Origin: Methanomicrobiales archaeon
Lineage (GTDB): Archaea > Halobacteriota > Methanomicrobia > Methanomicrobiales > Methanospirillaceae
DNA: 45,990 nucleotides
Reading direction: 5' to 3'
NCBI GenBank assembly: GCA_026394765.1
Contig: JAPKXQ010000057.1
Coordinates: 1 to 45,990 of the forward strand
Part shown: piece after piece, positions 27,766 through 37,466 of the stretch
How the letters are laid out: every line of letters starts with the position of its first letter
Numbering within the stretch: position 1 is the first letter of the stretch
The notes under the pieces: model-generated
Seen by the model: only the letters and a program-made list of their open reading frames with translations
Told to the model about the DNA's origin: nothing
The model's database searches: none
Position numbers and translations under genes: made by a program

Positions 27766-29070
27766 ATGCAATGTTTTCGTATACAACGGATTTGGATAAT
27801 TTTTATCGTCCTCTGCACTGGATTGGGACTCTGTGTTAATCCCGTCCTTGCAGGATATAAATACTACTCGGGTGGGCCCGACCTTTTTGTATCCCTCGAT
27901 GCAAGCGACGAGATGATCCCCGGGACGACGGTGGAACTTCCGCTGGCCCTTGAGAACAAGGGGATTCTTACGATGGCGTTTTACAATGCATACACTCTCC
28001 AGCCTGAATATCTACCAACGACCGCTTTATTCACCTCTGTCCAGCTCGTCCCGGGTGATGCTCCTGTCAAGGTCAAATCAAATTCCCAAATTGTGGGGGA
28101 CATCCCTTCGGGCATGGTTGTACCTGCCGGATTTGTCGTCGAGATCCCGCAGGATGCGAAGGCCGGCAGGTACACGATGCAGGCTATTGTCACCTACCAG
28201 TATGTCCCCCAGGTGGAACAGGAGAGCACCGGCACCATCGAGTATTATTTCAAGGATGCGGAGACCTCCCTCCCCTTACCTGTGGTTATCAGGCCGGTTG
28301 TCGTCTTATCTGTGGAAGATGTATCCAGTACCCACCTCCAAGCCGGGGGCGAAGGGTACATCACCTTCACCATCAGGAATACCGGGCAGGACACAGGCGA
28401 TCGCACGTCTATCTACCTTGTACCGGAAGATGCAAGCCCTGTTGTGCCGTTCAGTAATGGGGTCTATATCGGAAATTTCACTCCCGGCGGAACTGCACAG
28501 CCCAGGTTTAAAGTCGCCATCTCGAGGAATGCCGATCCCACACAGCCCTACCCTGTCACCCTGTACGCGGTATACCGTGACTTCGAGGGGAATACCATCA
28601 CCTCCCCTACGGTCAGCACCGGGGTGACATTCGGAGAGAGAGTCCAGTTCGAATGCATCAGCGTACCATCGATCGTTCACCCGGGAGAGACCAATACTGT
28701 CAGTGTTACGTACCAGAATACCGGAAATTCAACGGTATACAATGCCCAGGCCCGGATCAGTGTCATCGACCCGTTTTCAAGCGAAGATGACACCGCGTAT
28801 CTTGGGGATATGAGATCGGGACAGTCCGCCACTGCGTTATTCAGTGTCAAGACAGATGCGGGAGCAATGGTCAAGACCTACTCTGTTGATTCGGAGATCG
28901 GGTATACCGATTCCTATAAGACCACATATACGTCTGACAATATCCCAATACTCTTCGATGTTCAGCCGGGTTCGGGTACCTGGCTCATTGCCATAGTCCT
29001 TATCGTGGTGGTCATCGGTGGAGGGGTGTTCCTGTGGCGCCGGAAGAAGAGAGCAGCGGATGTGAAGTGA
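27766..29070 (+). CDS. COG1361-type (CARDB/NEW3-like) surface protein with signal and C-terminal TM anchor
   Basis: N-terminal signal; PGTTVELPLALENKG / LQAGGEGYITFTIRNTG / PGETNTVSVTYQNTGNSTVYNAQARI repeats; C-terminal LIAIVLIVVVIGGGVFLWRRKKR. Confidence 0.75.
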   Translation: MQCFRIQRIWIIFIVLCTGLGLCVNPVLAGYKYYSGGPDLFVSLDASDEMIPGTTVELPLALENKGILTMAFYNAYTLQPEYLPTTALFTSVQLVPGDAPVKVKSNSQIVGDIPSGMVVPAGFVVEIPQDAKAGRYTMQAIVTYQYVPQVEQESTGTIEYYFKDAETSLPLPVVIRPVVVLSVEDVSSTHLQAGGEGYITFTIRNTGQDTGDRTSIYLVPEDASPVVPFSNGVYIGNFTPGGTAQPRFKVAISRNADPTQPYPVTLYAVYRDFEGNTITSPTVSTGVTFGERVQFECISVPSIVHPGETNTVSVTYQNTGNSTVYNAQARISVIDPFSSEDDTAYLGDMRSGQSATALFSVKTDAGAMVKTYSVDSEIGYTDSYKTTYTSDNIPILFDVQPGSGTWLIAIVLIVVVIGGGVFLWRRKKRAADVK

Positions 29071-29078
29071 CGATCTCC

Positions 29079-30434
29079 ATGACTGGTCATTACCCGGATA
29101 CACGGGCTCGTTTACCCGGTGCACCCGTCATCATGCTTTTCGGGCTTCTCTTCGCTCTTGCCCTGTGCTGCAACCCGTGTCTTGCGGTGGGATACCTCTA
29201 TCTCGATACCGGCGAGCAGCCGACCCTCGTAGCCTATACCGGGGGTGAGACCGATTATTACCCCGGCGATACGTTCGAGATGACTGTTATCCTGACCAAC
29301 AAGGGGAGGGACACGGCGATGCAGGTCGCCCCGCGCCTTAAACCTGGGGCTTATGACCCAAGTACAGCCCTCGGGGTTACGATCCGGCCGGGCGCAGGGG
29401 ATGCTCCCGTAACCCTGAAGAGCCTGCCCGTCGTAGTCGGTGATATCGGTTCCTGGGACCAGACCCCGGTCATCATCATGGGAACAGTTCACCAGAACGC
29501 CTCGCCCGGTGTTTACGCGATCCCCCTTGACGTGACCTACACGTATGTATACGCGATACCTATGGTCGGTCCGGACTACAGCACGATCGACCTGCTTTAC
29601 AACGGGAAGGAGCAAACCCTCATGGCCACTTTCCGGGTAATGAGCGAGGTGAGGCCGTCGATAATCAGCGAAAGGTCGGAGAACCTGGTGCCGGGCACAC
29701 AGGGATATTTGGCGGCCGAGGTCGTAAACATCGGTTATGGGACTGGCACCGATGTCACGCTCAGTATCGTGCCGGCGAATAATGTCACGCTTCAGATGGT
29801 AGATGACAGCGTGTATCTTACCTGGTTCGGACCCGGCGATGTTGTGCCGCTCAGGGTTCGGATCGCCGTCAAGGAGCATACCAGCGCCGGCTCGTACCCA
29901 GCTGTCCTCGAGGGAGAGTATCGTGATGCTGATGGAATATTCAGGACGACTCCGCAGGTCCCACTTGGCATCACAGTATCACGTGGGGCGGTCATAGATG
30001 CTGCAACCCGGAACCTGACCATCGGTCCGGGTAGAAAAGAGACGATTAACATATCTTTCCTGAATATTGGGGACACCCCTGCCTTTGATGCCCAGGCCCG
30101 CATCATCGGTAGTCAAGTGCTCGTGCCCGCAGACGATTCCGCACCGCTGGGGACCATCGCTCCCGGGGAGAGCAAAACCGCACAATTCGTCCTCTTGGCA
30201 GAATCTGCAATTGCCGGAAAACGATACGTGCTCGATTCAGAAGTGAAGTACCGTGACGGGCTTGATGCCCTCATGTTGTCCGATATAATGAGTTTGGGGG
30301 TTGAGGTCAAACAGCCATCAGGTCTCAGCGCGATAACTTCTAGCCCAGTCATCCTGATCTTCATTGCAGGGGTTCTCGTGATGATCGTGTATGCCGCCTG
30401 GAAGGTACGGGGAAGGAAGGAGTGGAAGGAGTGA
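29079..30434 (+). CDS. Paralogous COG1361-type surface protein
   Basis: YPGDTFEMTVILTNKGRDTAMQVAPRLKPG..., GRKETINISFLNIGDTPAFDAQARI; C-terminal TM then RGRKEWKE; same architecture as the upstream gene. Confidence 0.75.
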   Translation: MTGHYPDTRARLPGAPVIMLFGLLFALALCCNPCLAVGYLYLDTGEQPTLVAYTGGETDYYPGDTFEMTVILTNKGRDTAMQVAPRLKPGAYDPSTALGVTIRPGAGDAPVTLKSLPVVVGDIGSWDQTPVIIMGTVHQNASPGVYAIPLDVTYTYVYAIPMVGPDYSTIDLLYNGKEQTLMATFRVMSEVRPSIISERSENLVPGTQGYLAAEVVNIGYGTGTDVTLSIVPANNVTLQMVDDSVYLTWFGPGDVVPLRVRIAVKEHTSAGSYPAVLEGEYRDADGIFRTTPQVPLGITVSRGAVIDAATRNLTIGPGRKETINISFLNIGDTPAFDAQARIIGSQVLVPADDSAPLGTIAPGESKTAQFVLLAESAIAGKRYVLDSEVKYRDGLDALMLSDIMSLGVEVKQPSGLSAITSSPVILIFIAGVLVMIVYAAWKVRGRKEWKE

Positions 30435-30967
30435 AAAGTGGAGATACCCAAATTCTCTCTTTTTCCCCCGCATATCTTAACAATCTCCATCGGATGTGGA
30501 GCGAGTATTCACCCAGATATCTCATCAACATCCGTTGTGACGGTGGTGACTAATGAGGGATATTTCAAAGTAGATTGTGACAAGATGACGCCCCCGGCTT
30601 AATCGTTTCACTTCTCGCCCGGAATCTGTTCTCTGCCGCTCCAGTACCATGCTCCGGAGCGTGTCTCGTCGCTGTTTCCCTCACAACCGCAGACCTTTCG
30701 TGACCCGCAACCACCTGACGACTCGTTCATGCATGGTCGTAATCGGTGACCACTCACTTACCTGGCTACTCGTCGCTTCCAGTGGGCAATGCTACCCAAT
30801 TCCGCCCCTCTCTTTTCCGAAGGAAAGGTACCAGTCCTGATGCATTTCTCCCAATATCTGGAATGAGAAGTATAGTGCAGACTGAATGGGGGCGGAGATC
30901 CAAGAATGACTCCAAATTAAACTCTATCTAAAAATACAATTGTAAATTAAGGGATATACTGATAAAG

Positions 30968-31040
30968 AGCCCCAGCCGTGATTTGAACACGGGACCTGCT
31001 GATTACAAGTCAGCCGCTCTGCCAGCTAAGCCACTGGGGC
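30968..31040 (-). tRNA. tRNA-Thr (anticodon TGT)
   Basis: Reverse complement GCCCCAG...GCTGA-CTTGTAA-TCAGC...CGTGTTCAAATCACG...CTGGGGCT. Confidence 0.95.
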
Positions 31041-31146
31041 GTGCTAATATGGTTCGCAGTCAGATCTGAAAAGCTTGATGACCAGGACCCAGTCAAAACC
31101 ACCCATCTACCTCGGGTAACCCTAACCCTTGTGGGCTTCTTACGTG

Positions 31147-31392
31147 TCAAGGTCTTCTCCATCTGACTTCCCCGCGATAAGTTATCTCCACGATTCGGTG
31201 ATAGGGGACTTCGGTCTCACCCCGTAAGGAGAGGATGGTGAATGACCAGGGCCCAAGCCCTGTGATATCGGCTCCTTTCACAGACGTGCGATCACCTGCT
31301 GCACCCCGGTCAATATAGGTGACTATAACCTGGTTGAAATCACACCGCGGGTCGTAGCGGAATTTGAGGAGGAGCGCGTGACTCGTGCGCAT
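31147..31392 (-). CDS. DUF504/UPF0248 family protein
   Basis: MRTSHALLLKFRYDPRCDFNQVIVTYIDRGAAGDRTSVKGADI...VPYHRIVEITYRGEVRWRR. Confidence 0.75.
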   Translation of the reverse strand: MRTSHALLLKFRYDPRCDFNQVIVTYIDRGAAGDRTSVKGADITGLGPWSFTILSLRGETEVPYHRIVEITYRGEVRWRRP

Positions 31393-31490
31393 GGCCAGAT
31401 CTCACAGGTGCCATTGGACCTGATCCAAAGGTGGCGCCTCTCTTTCCCTGTTCACCTCTTCATATCGTGCTGTTCGGAAGAAGAGATCTC

Positions 31491-32282
31491 TCATACAATG
31501 AGCCTCCGCTCCATAAGGCGGTTACCAAGGGGGATGAAGAGGACGGTTGCCCCAATGAGCCATGCAAGGTGGACCAGGGCATAGGGAGTAGGAGCTCCCA
31601 TGGTGATCATCCGCATAAGTGCCATCACATGGGTGAGGGGGAGGAATGCGAACGCGAATGCCTGGACGGGTGCCGGGAGGAGTTCGAGGGGGAAGAACGT
31701 CCCGCAGAAGAGGAACATCGGGGTTATGAAGAGAAACATCGGGTAGTTGAGGGCGTCTATCCCGGGGGAGATAGCGGTGAAGCAGATCGCGATCGCGGCA
31801 AAGAGGACCCCTGACAGGAGGGCGAGGGGGATTACCAGGAGTGATGCGGGGAAGTCGGCAAGTCCTGCGATGGCAAGGACGACCAGGATGCAGGCGGCAT
31901 AGATAACTCCCTTCGTCGCCCCCCAGAGGACCTCACCAAGCACCACCTCCCGGAGGGTGACCGGTGTAGCGGTGATCGCATCAAAAGTCTTTTGGTAGTA
32001 CATCCTGACGTACGATGCATAGCTGCACTCGAAGAAAGCGGCGTGCATTACAGCGGTCCCGATGACTGCGGGGGCAAAGAAGCAGCTGTAGGAGACATCA
32101 CCTACCATCCCCACGTACGCTCCTATCCCAAAGCCAATCGCCGCGAGGGTGAGGATCGGCTCCAGGAACGGGATCGCAAAATTGAGGAGGGGGTTTTTCA
32201 GATAGACCCGCCAGTTCCTCGCCCAGACATGTGAGATGCCCCTTGCCACAGGGACGGCCGCGGCGAGTACCACATTATTCAT
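31491..32282 (-). CDS. ABC-2 type transporter permease
   Basis: VWARNWRVYLKNPLLNFAIPFLEPILTLAAIGFGIGAYVG...FLFITPMFLFCGTFFPLE; 4-nt overlap with ATPase; start ATG 32282. Confidence 0.88.
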   Translation of the reverse strand: MNNVVLAAAVPVARGISHVWARNWRVYLKNPLLNFAIPFLEPILTLAAIGFGIGAYVGMVGDVSYSCFFAPAVIGTAVMHAAFFECSYASYVRMYYQKTFDAITATPVTLREVVLGEVLWGATKGVIYAACILVVLAIAGLADFPASLLVIPLALLSGVLFAAIAICFTAISPGIDALNYPMFLFITPMFLFCGTFFPLELLPAPVQAFAFAFLPLTHVMALMRMITMGAPTPYALVHLAWLIGATVLFIPLGNRLMERRLIV

Positions 32283-33196
32283 TCGCGCAGTCTCCTCCCG
32301 GTAAGTTTCAGAAAAACGTCTTCCAAGGTGGCCCTTCGGGTGATCACCCGTCCAATAGAGCAACTCGCGAGGAGCGCACCGGTTACTGCAGCAGGGTCTT
32401 TTGTCTGGACCTGGACGACCTCTCCTGCCACTTCAAAAGGGATTCCATGGCTATTGAGGCATGCCTCCACAGCGGGGGTATGCTCGGTCTCGACGATCTC
32501 GCCCGTGATCTCTTTCTGCACCAGGGATTCAGGCTCCCCTTCGACGAGGATCTTCCCATGGTCCATGATCACGAGGCGGTCACAGAGCCTGGCGGCCTCG
32601 TCGAGGTAGTGGGTGGTGAGCACGATCGTCCTCCCCTCGGCGCGGATGCTCCTGAGCCGGTCCCAGATGAGGTGGCGCGCCTGGGGGTCGAGGCCTATTG
32701 TAGGCTCGTCCAGGATGAGGAGCCTGGGCTCGTTCACGAGTGCACGGGCGAGGATGAGCCGCCGCTTCATCCCCCCCGAGAGCTGCTCAATTGGTGTGTC
32801 CGCCCGCTCGGTGAGTTCTACGAATTTTATCAGTTCCTCAGCCCGGCTCTCCCCTTCCCTGCGGGGGATGTCGAAGTAGCGGGAATAGATGACGAGGTTC
32901 TCACGGGCGGTGAATTCAGGGTCCAGGTTCGTCTCCTGGGGGACGACGCCGACTTCCCGCTTGATCGCCCGGGCGTGGTGCGCGGGGTCACGGCCGAGGA
33001 CTTTTAGGATTCCCCCTGACCTTGGCGAGACACACTCGCACATCCGCATCGTGGTGGTCTTTCCCGCGCCATTGGGTCCGAGGAACCCAAAGACCTCTCC
33101 CTCCTCAACTGCGAAGCAGATATGGTCGACTGCCGGAAAGGACCCAAAATACTTGGTGAGGGCATCAGCCTCGATGACCGCAGGGACACTTGGCAC
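32279..33196 (-). CDS. ABC-2 transporter ATP-binding protein (DrrA/NodI-like)
   Basis: FLGPNGAGKTTTMRM; LSGGMKRRLILARALVNEPRLLILDEPTIGLDPQARH. Confidence 0.93.
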   Translation of the reverse strand: MPSVPAVIEADALTKYFGSFPAVDHICFAVEEGEVFGFLGPNGAGKTTTMRMCECVSPRSGGILKVLGRDPAHHARAIKREVGVVPQETNLDPEFTARENLVIYSRYFDIPRREGESRAEELIKFVELTERADTPIEQLSGGMKRRLILARALVNEPRLLILDEPTIGLDPQARHLIWDRLRSIRAEGRTIVLTTHYLDEAARLCDRLVIMDHGKILVEGEPESLVQKEITGEIVETEHTPAVEACLNSHGIPFEVAGEVVQVQTKDPAAVTGALLASCSIGRVITRRATLEDVFLKLTGRRLRE

Positions 33197-33287
33197 GCGG
33201 GTGAGGTTGGGGTGATGGGGCTAACTCCCTTTCGATCAGGGGGTCCACCGGTGGGGTTTACTCACCAGAATACGAGGATGGTACAGG

Positions 33288-34784
33288 ATGTCTCTCCCCG
33301 GGTTCCTCGGGCCCCTCATGGGGATAGGTCCGGTCCGTCGGCAGAGCCTTATTGGGGTTGCCACATTCGTCGGTACTACCGCGATCGGCTACCTTGCGAC
33401 GGCCTACTTTGCCCATACCCTTGGGCCCGCTCCACTCGGGACGCTCTATCTCCTCATATCGGTCTCTGCGATCCTGGCGCAGCTCACCGACTGGGGGCTC
33501 TCTTCTGCCGCGGCGCAGAAGATTGGGGAGGGAGATGAGCGGGACGCATACTTTTCGGCCCACGCGTCTGTGCGCCTCCTCCTCCTGCTACCTCTCCTGC
33601 TCCTGGTGCTCTTCGGGATGCCGTATCTCCCAGGGAAAGGGGAGGGGTTGCTCCCTGGCTGGGGGTTTGCCGCGGCACTTCTCCTCACGCTCGGGGGTAT
33701 CGCTACCGCGGGGCTGACCGGGTCTGCGAAGGTGGGGATACTCCGCCTGACCGAGTTTTCAGGGAACCTTGTGAAGCTTGGTGTGCAGGTTACTGCCGTT
33801 GTGCTGGGGTATGCCACCGCCGGGTTGCTCGGGGGCTTCCTTGCCGGACTTGTGGCCACTGCCCTCCTTGCGGTGCCTTTTTTGGAGGTCCGCCCTGCCA
33901 GGTTCGGGTGGCACCACCTGCGGGGGCTGTGGTGGTATGCCGGCTGGGTCTCACTGGGCGGGTTTGTCGGTGTTCTCGGGGGGTACGCCGACACCCTTCT
34001 TATCGGGTTCTTTCTCACACGAGGAGACGTTGGTCTCTATCGCGGTGCGGTCCAGTTTGCCACAATCGCCCTTTTTGCGAGCATCGCGCTTCGCGCCACG
34101 CTCTACCCGAGGATCGTGGTATGGTACCGGGCCGGGGAATTGGGAATGGTCAGTGCAGCTCTGTCGCGGGCGCTCACCTACTCGCTCCTTATCGCCGTTC
34201 CCTGCGCAGTGGGGGGGACCATCCTCTCCGGGCCGATCCTCTACTATCTCTATGGGGAGGTCTTTGCCTCCGCTGCCCCTGCGCTCGTCCTTCTCCTCTT
34301 TGCACAGGTGGTGTCGGTGTGGGCAGACCTCCCTGCGGTGGCGATCAGTGCGTGTGGGAGGCCTGACATCGCGGTTCGTATCTCGATCGGCGGGGCAGCT
34401 GTGCTCCTCGTGGCCGACCTTGCACTGATCCCTTCTCTGGGTATCGTGGGTGGCGCAGTGGGGCTGCTCCTCTCCCAGGTGGCTGCTGCGGTGATCGCTT
34501 ACCGCATGTCTTGGGACGTGACACGGGTCAGGGTTGAGAAGGCCCCCCTTTGCCACATCCTCCTTGCCACGATGGCGATGGCCCTGGTCGTGGGTGTATT
34601 TTCGGCAGTAGTCACGATGAGCCATGTATTTGCCGTGGTCGCTGCGGTCGCCCTCGGTGCAGCGGTCTACTTCGCAGTGCTACTTAGGCTAGACCGTGGG
34701 ATTCATGCTGATATCAGGGATATCTTTACGTCGCTCGGTCTTTTTAAGCAGGGGGCCAGAAAGAGGGGGATTTTTAAAGGGTAG
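33288..34784 (+). CDS. Polysaccharide flippase (Wzx/MATE-like) membrane protein
   Basis: About 12-14 hydrophobic segments; GPAPLGTLYLLISVSAILAQLTDWGLSSAAAQKIGEG pattern typical of oligosaccharide flippases. Confidence 0.8.
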   Translation: MSLPGFLGPLMGIGPVRRQSLIGVATFVGTTAIGYLATAYFAHTLGPAPLGTLYLLISVSAILAQLTDWGLSSAAAQKIGEGDERDAYFSAHASVRLLLLLPLLLLVLFGMPYLPGKGEGLLPGWGFAAALLLTLGGIATAGLTGSAKVGILRLTEFSGNLVKLGVQVTAVVLGYATAGLLGGFLAGLVATALLAVPFLEVRPARFGWHHLRGLWWYAGWVSLGGFVGVLGGYADTLLIGFFLTRGDVGLYRGAVQFATIALFASIALRATLYPRIVVWYRAGELGMVSAALSRALTYSLLIAVPCAVGGTILSGPILYYLYGEVFASAAPALVLLLFAQVVSVWADLPAVAISACGRPDIAVRISIGGAAVLLVADLALIPSLGIVGGAVGLLLSQVAAAVIAYRMSWDVTRVRVEKAPLCHILLATMAMALVVGVFSAVVTMSHVFAVVAAVALGAAVYFAVLLRLDRGIHADIRDIFTSLGLFKQGARKRGIFKG

Positions 34785-34789
34785 AGCCG

Positions 34790-36283
34790 TCACACCACGG
34801 TTAACGTCACGCTTTTAGAGGTCCCGCCCCCGGGTGCGGGGTTGAAAACGGTGATGGGTACGCGCTTTTTGGTCCTGATATCATCACGGGAGATGATGGT
34901 CCGGATCTTTGTTGCCGAGAGGTAGGTGGTAGCCCTGTTGCTACCATTCCATCGTATCATGCTGCCCCGGACGAAGTTTGTCCCTGTCACCCTGAGCACG
35001 AAGCTGGGTCCTCCCGCAGTGACATTGACTGGGCTGATACTATGGAGGTCGGGGTGTGCGTTTTTCACGAGGTAAGTGATGTTGCGGGAGAACCCTCCTC
35101 CTGAGCCGAGGTTGCTAACCCTCACCTGATAAAGCCCTGCACGGGCTACGTCAGCGGCAAGTATATTGGCCCTGAGTTTGGTGGCAGAATAATAGGTAGT
35201 TGTTCGGACCTTCCCATTCCACTGGACCTTGCTCCCGGAGAGGAACCGGCCCCCGGTCGCGGTGAGGACAAAGGGCCCTCTCCCGGCGATCACACTGATG
35301 GGTGAGAGGGATCTGAGGACGGGTCCTAAATTATTCTTGATGGTGAAGGTGAGGGGCGAAGAACTTCCTCCTCCCGGAGTCGGGTTGAAGACCGTGACGT
35401 TATTTTTGCCTGATACTGCGAGATCTGACTGGAGGATAGTGGCATTGAGTGACGTTGAAGATAGGTAATATGTCGTTTTGTCGACGCCATCCCACCTGAC
35501 TTGGCTGGTGGGGAGGAAGTTGGTCCCTGTCACGGTGAGGTTGAATCCCGCTGCGCCGACGTACTTTGTCTTCGGGGTGAGTGATGATGCAGTGGGGGCG
35601 GGGTTAGTGGGGGTGGAGTTGCCGATGGTGAAGGTGAGGATTGAAGAGATCCCGCCACCAGGTGCTGGATTTACCACCCTGACACTCCGATTTCCCGCAG
35701 TAGTGAGATCAGAGGTAGTGATGGTGGCATTCAGAGTAATATTTGAGATGTAATATGTCGTTTTGTCTTCCCCATCCCACCTGACGGTGCTTGATGGGAG
35801 GAAGTTGGTCCCTGTCACGGTGAGGTTGAATCCCGCTGCGCCGACGGTCTTAGAGGATGGTATTAGGGCGGTGAGGGTGGGAGCAGGGTTTTGTATGGTG
35901 AACGGCAGGATCCCGGACGCCTCATGGCCCGTGGTGTTCACCACTGCGACAAATTTTATCCCGGCACTGGTGATGTACGACTGTGGTATGGTGACGTTGA
36001 GCGTCGTGTTCGAGACGTATGTTGTCGTTAGGTTATTCCCATCCCACTGGATCTTGCAATCGCTGGTGAAATTTAAACCCGTCGCGATGAGATTGAAGTC
36101 AAGGCCACCTACTATCGCGGAATTTGGGGTCAAAGTGGTCAAATCAGGCACTGCAGTCGCGGTATTCACCATGCACACAAGGAGGAGCAGGACACCCAGC
36201 CCGATGGTGATGGAAGTATTGTAACTCCCCTCTCTTCTTATGTGAGGTCTTTGGTTGGTACAATCCTGGGTGAATAATAGCAT
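34790..36283 (-). CDS. Secreted IPT/TIG-repeat protein (about 5 repeats)
   Basis: Signal-like N-terminus; repeated P.L..L.P....VG..GFNLTVTGTNFLP.S.VRW.G..KTTYY...LNATI...V.NP.PGGG.S. Confidence 0.82.
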   Translation of the reverse strand: MLLFTQDCTNQRPHIRREGSYNTSITIGLGVLLLLVCMVNTATAVPDLTTLTPNSAIVGGLDFNLIATGLNFTSDCKIQWDGNNLTTTYVSNTTLNVTIPQSYITSAGIKFVAVVNTTGHEASGILPFTIQNPAPTLTALIPSSKTVGAAGFNLTVTGTNFLPSSTVRWDGEDKTTYYISNITLNATITTSDLTTAGNRSVRVVNPAPGGGISSILTFTIGNSTPTNPAPTASSLTPKTKYVGAAGFNLTVTGTNFLPTSQVRWDGVDKTTYYLSSTSLNATILQSDLAVSGKNNVTVFNPTPGGGSSSPLTFTIKNNLGPVLRSLSPISVIAGRGPFVLTATGGRFLSGSKVQWNGKVRTTTYYSATKLRANILAADVARAGLYQVRVSNLGSGGGFSRNITYLVKNAHPDLHSISPVNVTAGGPSFVLRVTGTNFVRGSMIRWNGSNRATTYLSATKIRTIISRDDIRTKKRVPITVFNPAPGGGTSKSVTLTVV

Positions 36284-37223
36284 ACATGGTCACATCCAAT
36301 TGATTATTCCAATCATGGATGGTATGTAGAAATACTTTTGCAATTTCCTTGAATACCTATGTGGAGCGTATAAGAGCGTTATCGCTTGGGAACGAATCCT
36401 GGTGGAGGCAGCTTTCTGAATTACAAACCCCTTTGAACCGGGATTTTATCAAATAACGGACTTTTTTATAAAAAGAGAAGGAGAGTGGACTTAACCCCTC
36501 TCCTATCCTGGCCGTGTCCAGATGATCTACGTCTTCTTGTTCAAACTTCTTCATCCTGGGGGGGGGGGTTGATCACCCTGACGTTGTTTGTCCCAACAGC
36601 CTGGTGATAAGTCGCAAATCGTTTCCTGTGGAGATGCGGCTTACCTCTTTGCGAGATGATACTTGTTCAGGGTTACGCTATTCTCATGGTTCCAGCATGT
36701 GGAGGTGAAGTTCGCACCATTTAGAGTGTGCGTGAAACTTCTGGTTCCCGGGAGTAATTCTCTGACGGGCTCAATCTTGTGATTTTTTGTCCAGGGCTTT
36801 GCCATATAACAAAAGGCACATTGCTTGAAGGGCCACCGACTGGGAGGGGGGACGGGTCAGTGCGACTCTGGCGCGGGCGTTGGCTCTGTCAATTTTCCCA
36901 TAAAAGTTGGGATAGAATTCAAAAATGGGGCAAACTATGGGACATTCATAGGTTAAGCATGAGGCGAAGCTTCATCTGGGTTTCCAGTGATTACATTTGT
37001 AAAATGTAATTATAAGTCGTGTCTGGGCAGGTAAAATTCACCAGATTATCGTTCAATTACTAAAAACCAAGAAATAATATTTCTTATAATGTGGGAATTC
37101 AGATAACAGATATTTGATATCCCCAAATCACTGGATTTTCAGACAGAGCCACAACCCGAAACCCGGGTGGGGCTAAAAAAAAAGTTTTCGGTTCTGCTGT
37201 GGGACTTTGCCGGAGGGTCGCTT

Positions 37224-37403
37224 ATGAGTGGGCCAGATCTACATAACCGCCTCTATTGCATACTTGATGCATGGGAAAATGTACGTGACTGGGAAGACCA
37301 CAGGCTCATTTGGGAATTGATCACCAATTCAGAAAAAATAATCACTGAAGATCTCTGTGAAAGGTTTATAAAAAAAGAGATCCTGTATCAACCACCCCAG
37401 TAA
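37224..37403 (+). CDS. Small hypothetical protein (MSGPDLHNRLYCILDAWENVRDWEDHRLIWELITNSEKIITEDLCERFIKKEILYQPPQ)
   Basis: Coding-like composition; not supported by a recognised family. Confidence 0.3.
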   Translation: MSGPDLHNRLYCILDAWENVRDWEDHRLIWELITNSEKIITEDLCERFIKKEILYQPPQ

Positions 37404-37466
37404 TACAGATGATGGGGATTATCCACAGATAGACTCAGGAGTGTCTGATGTATACGTACCCAAATC

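Noticed and set aside
30935-30944. TACAATTGTA palindrome near tRNA-Thr
   Set aside because: Downstream of the minus-strand tRNA-Thr and lacks the TTCA/TGAA flanks; more likely chance in AT-rich DNA.
31992-33007. Long plus-strand ORFs (e.g. 32231-33007, 258 aa) opposite the ABC transporter genes
   Set aside because: Antisense shadow ORFs of high-GC coding DNA; the minus-strand ABC proteins have clear motifs.
33951-34625. 224-aa minus ORF opposite the flippase
   Set aside because: Shadow ORF; plus-strand membrane protein is well supported.
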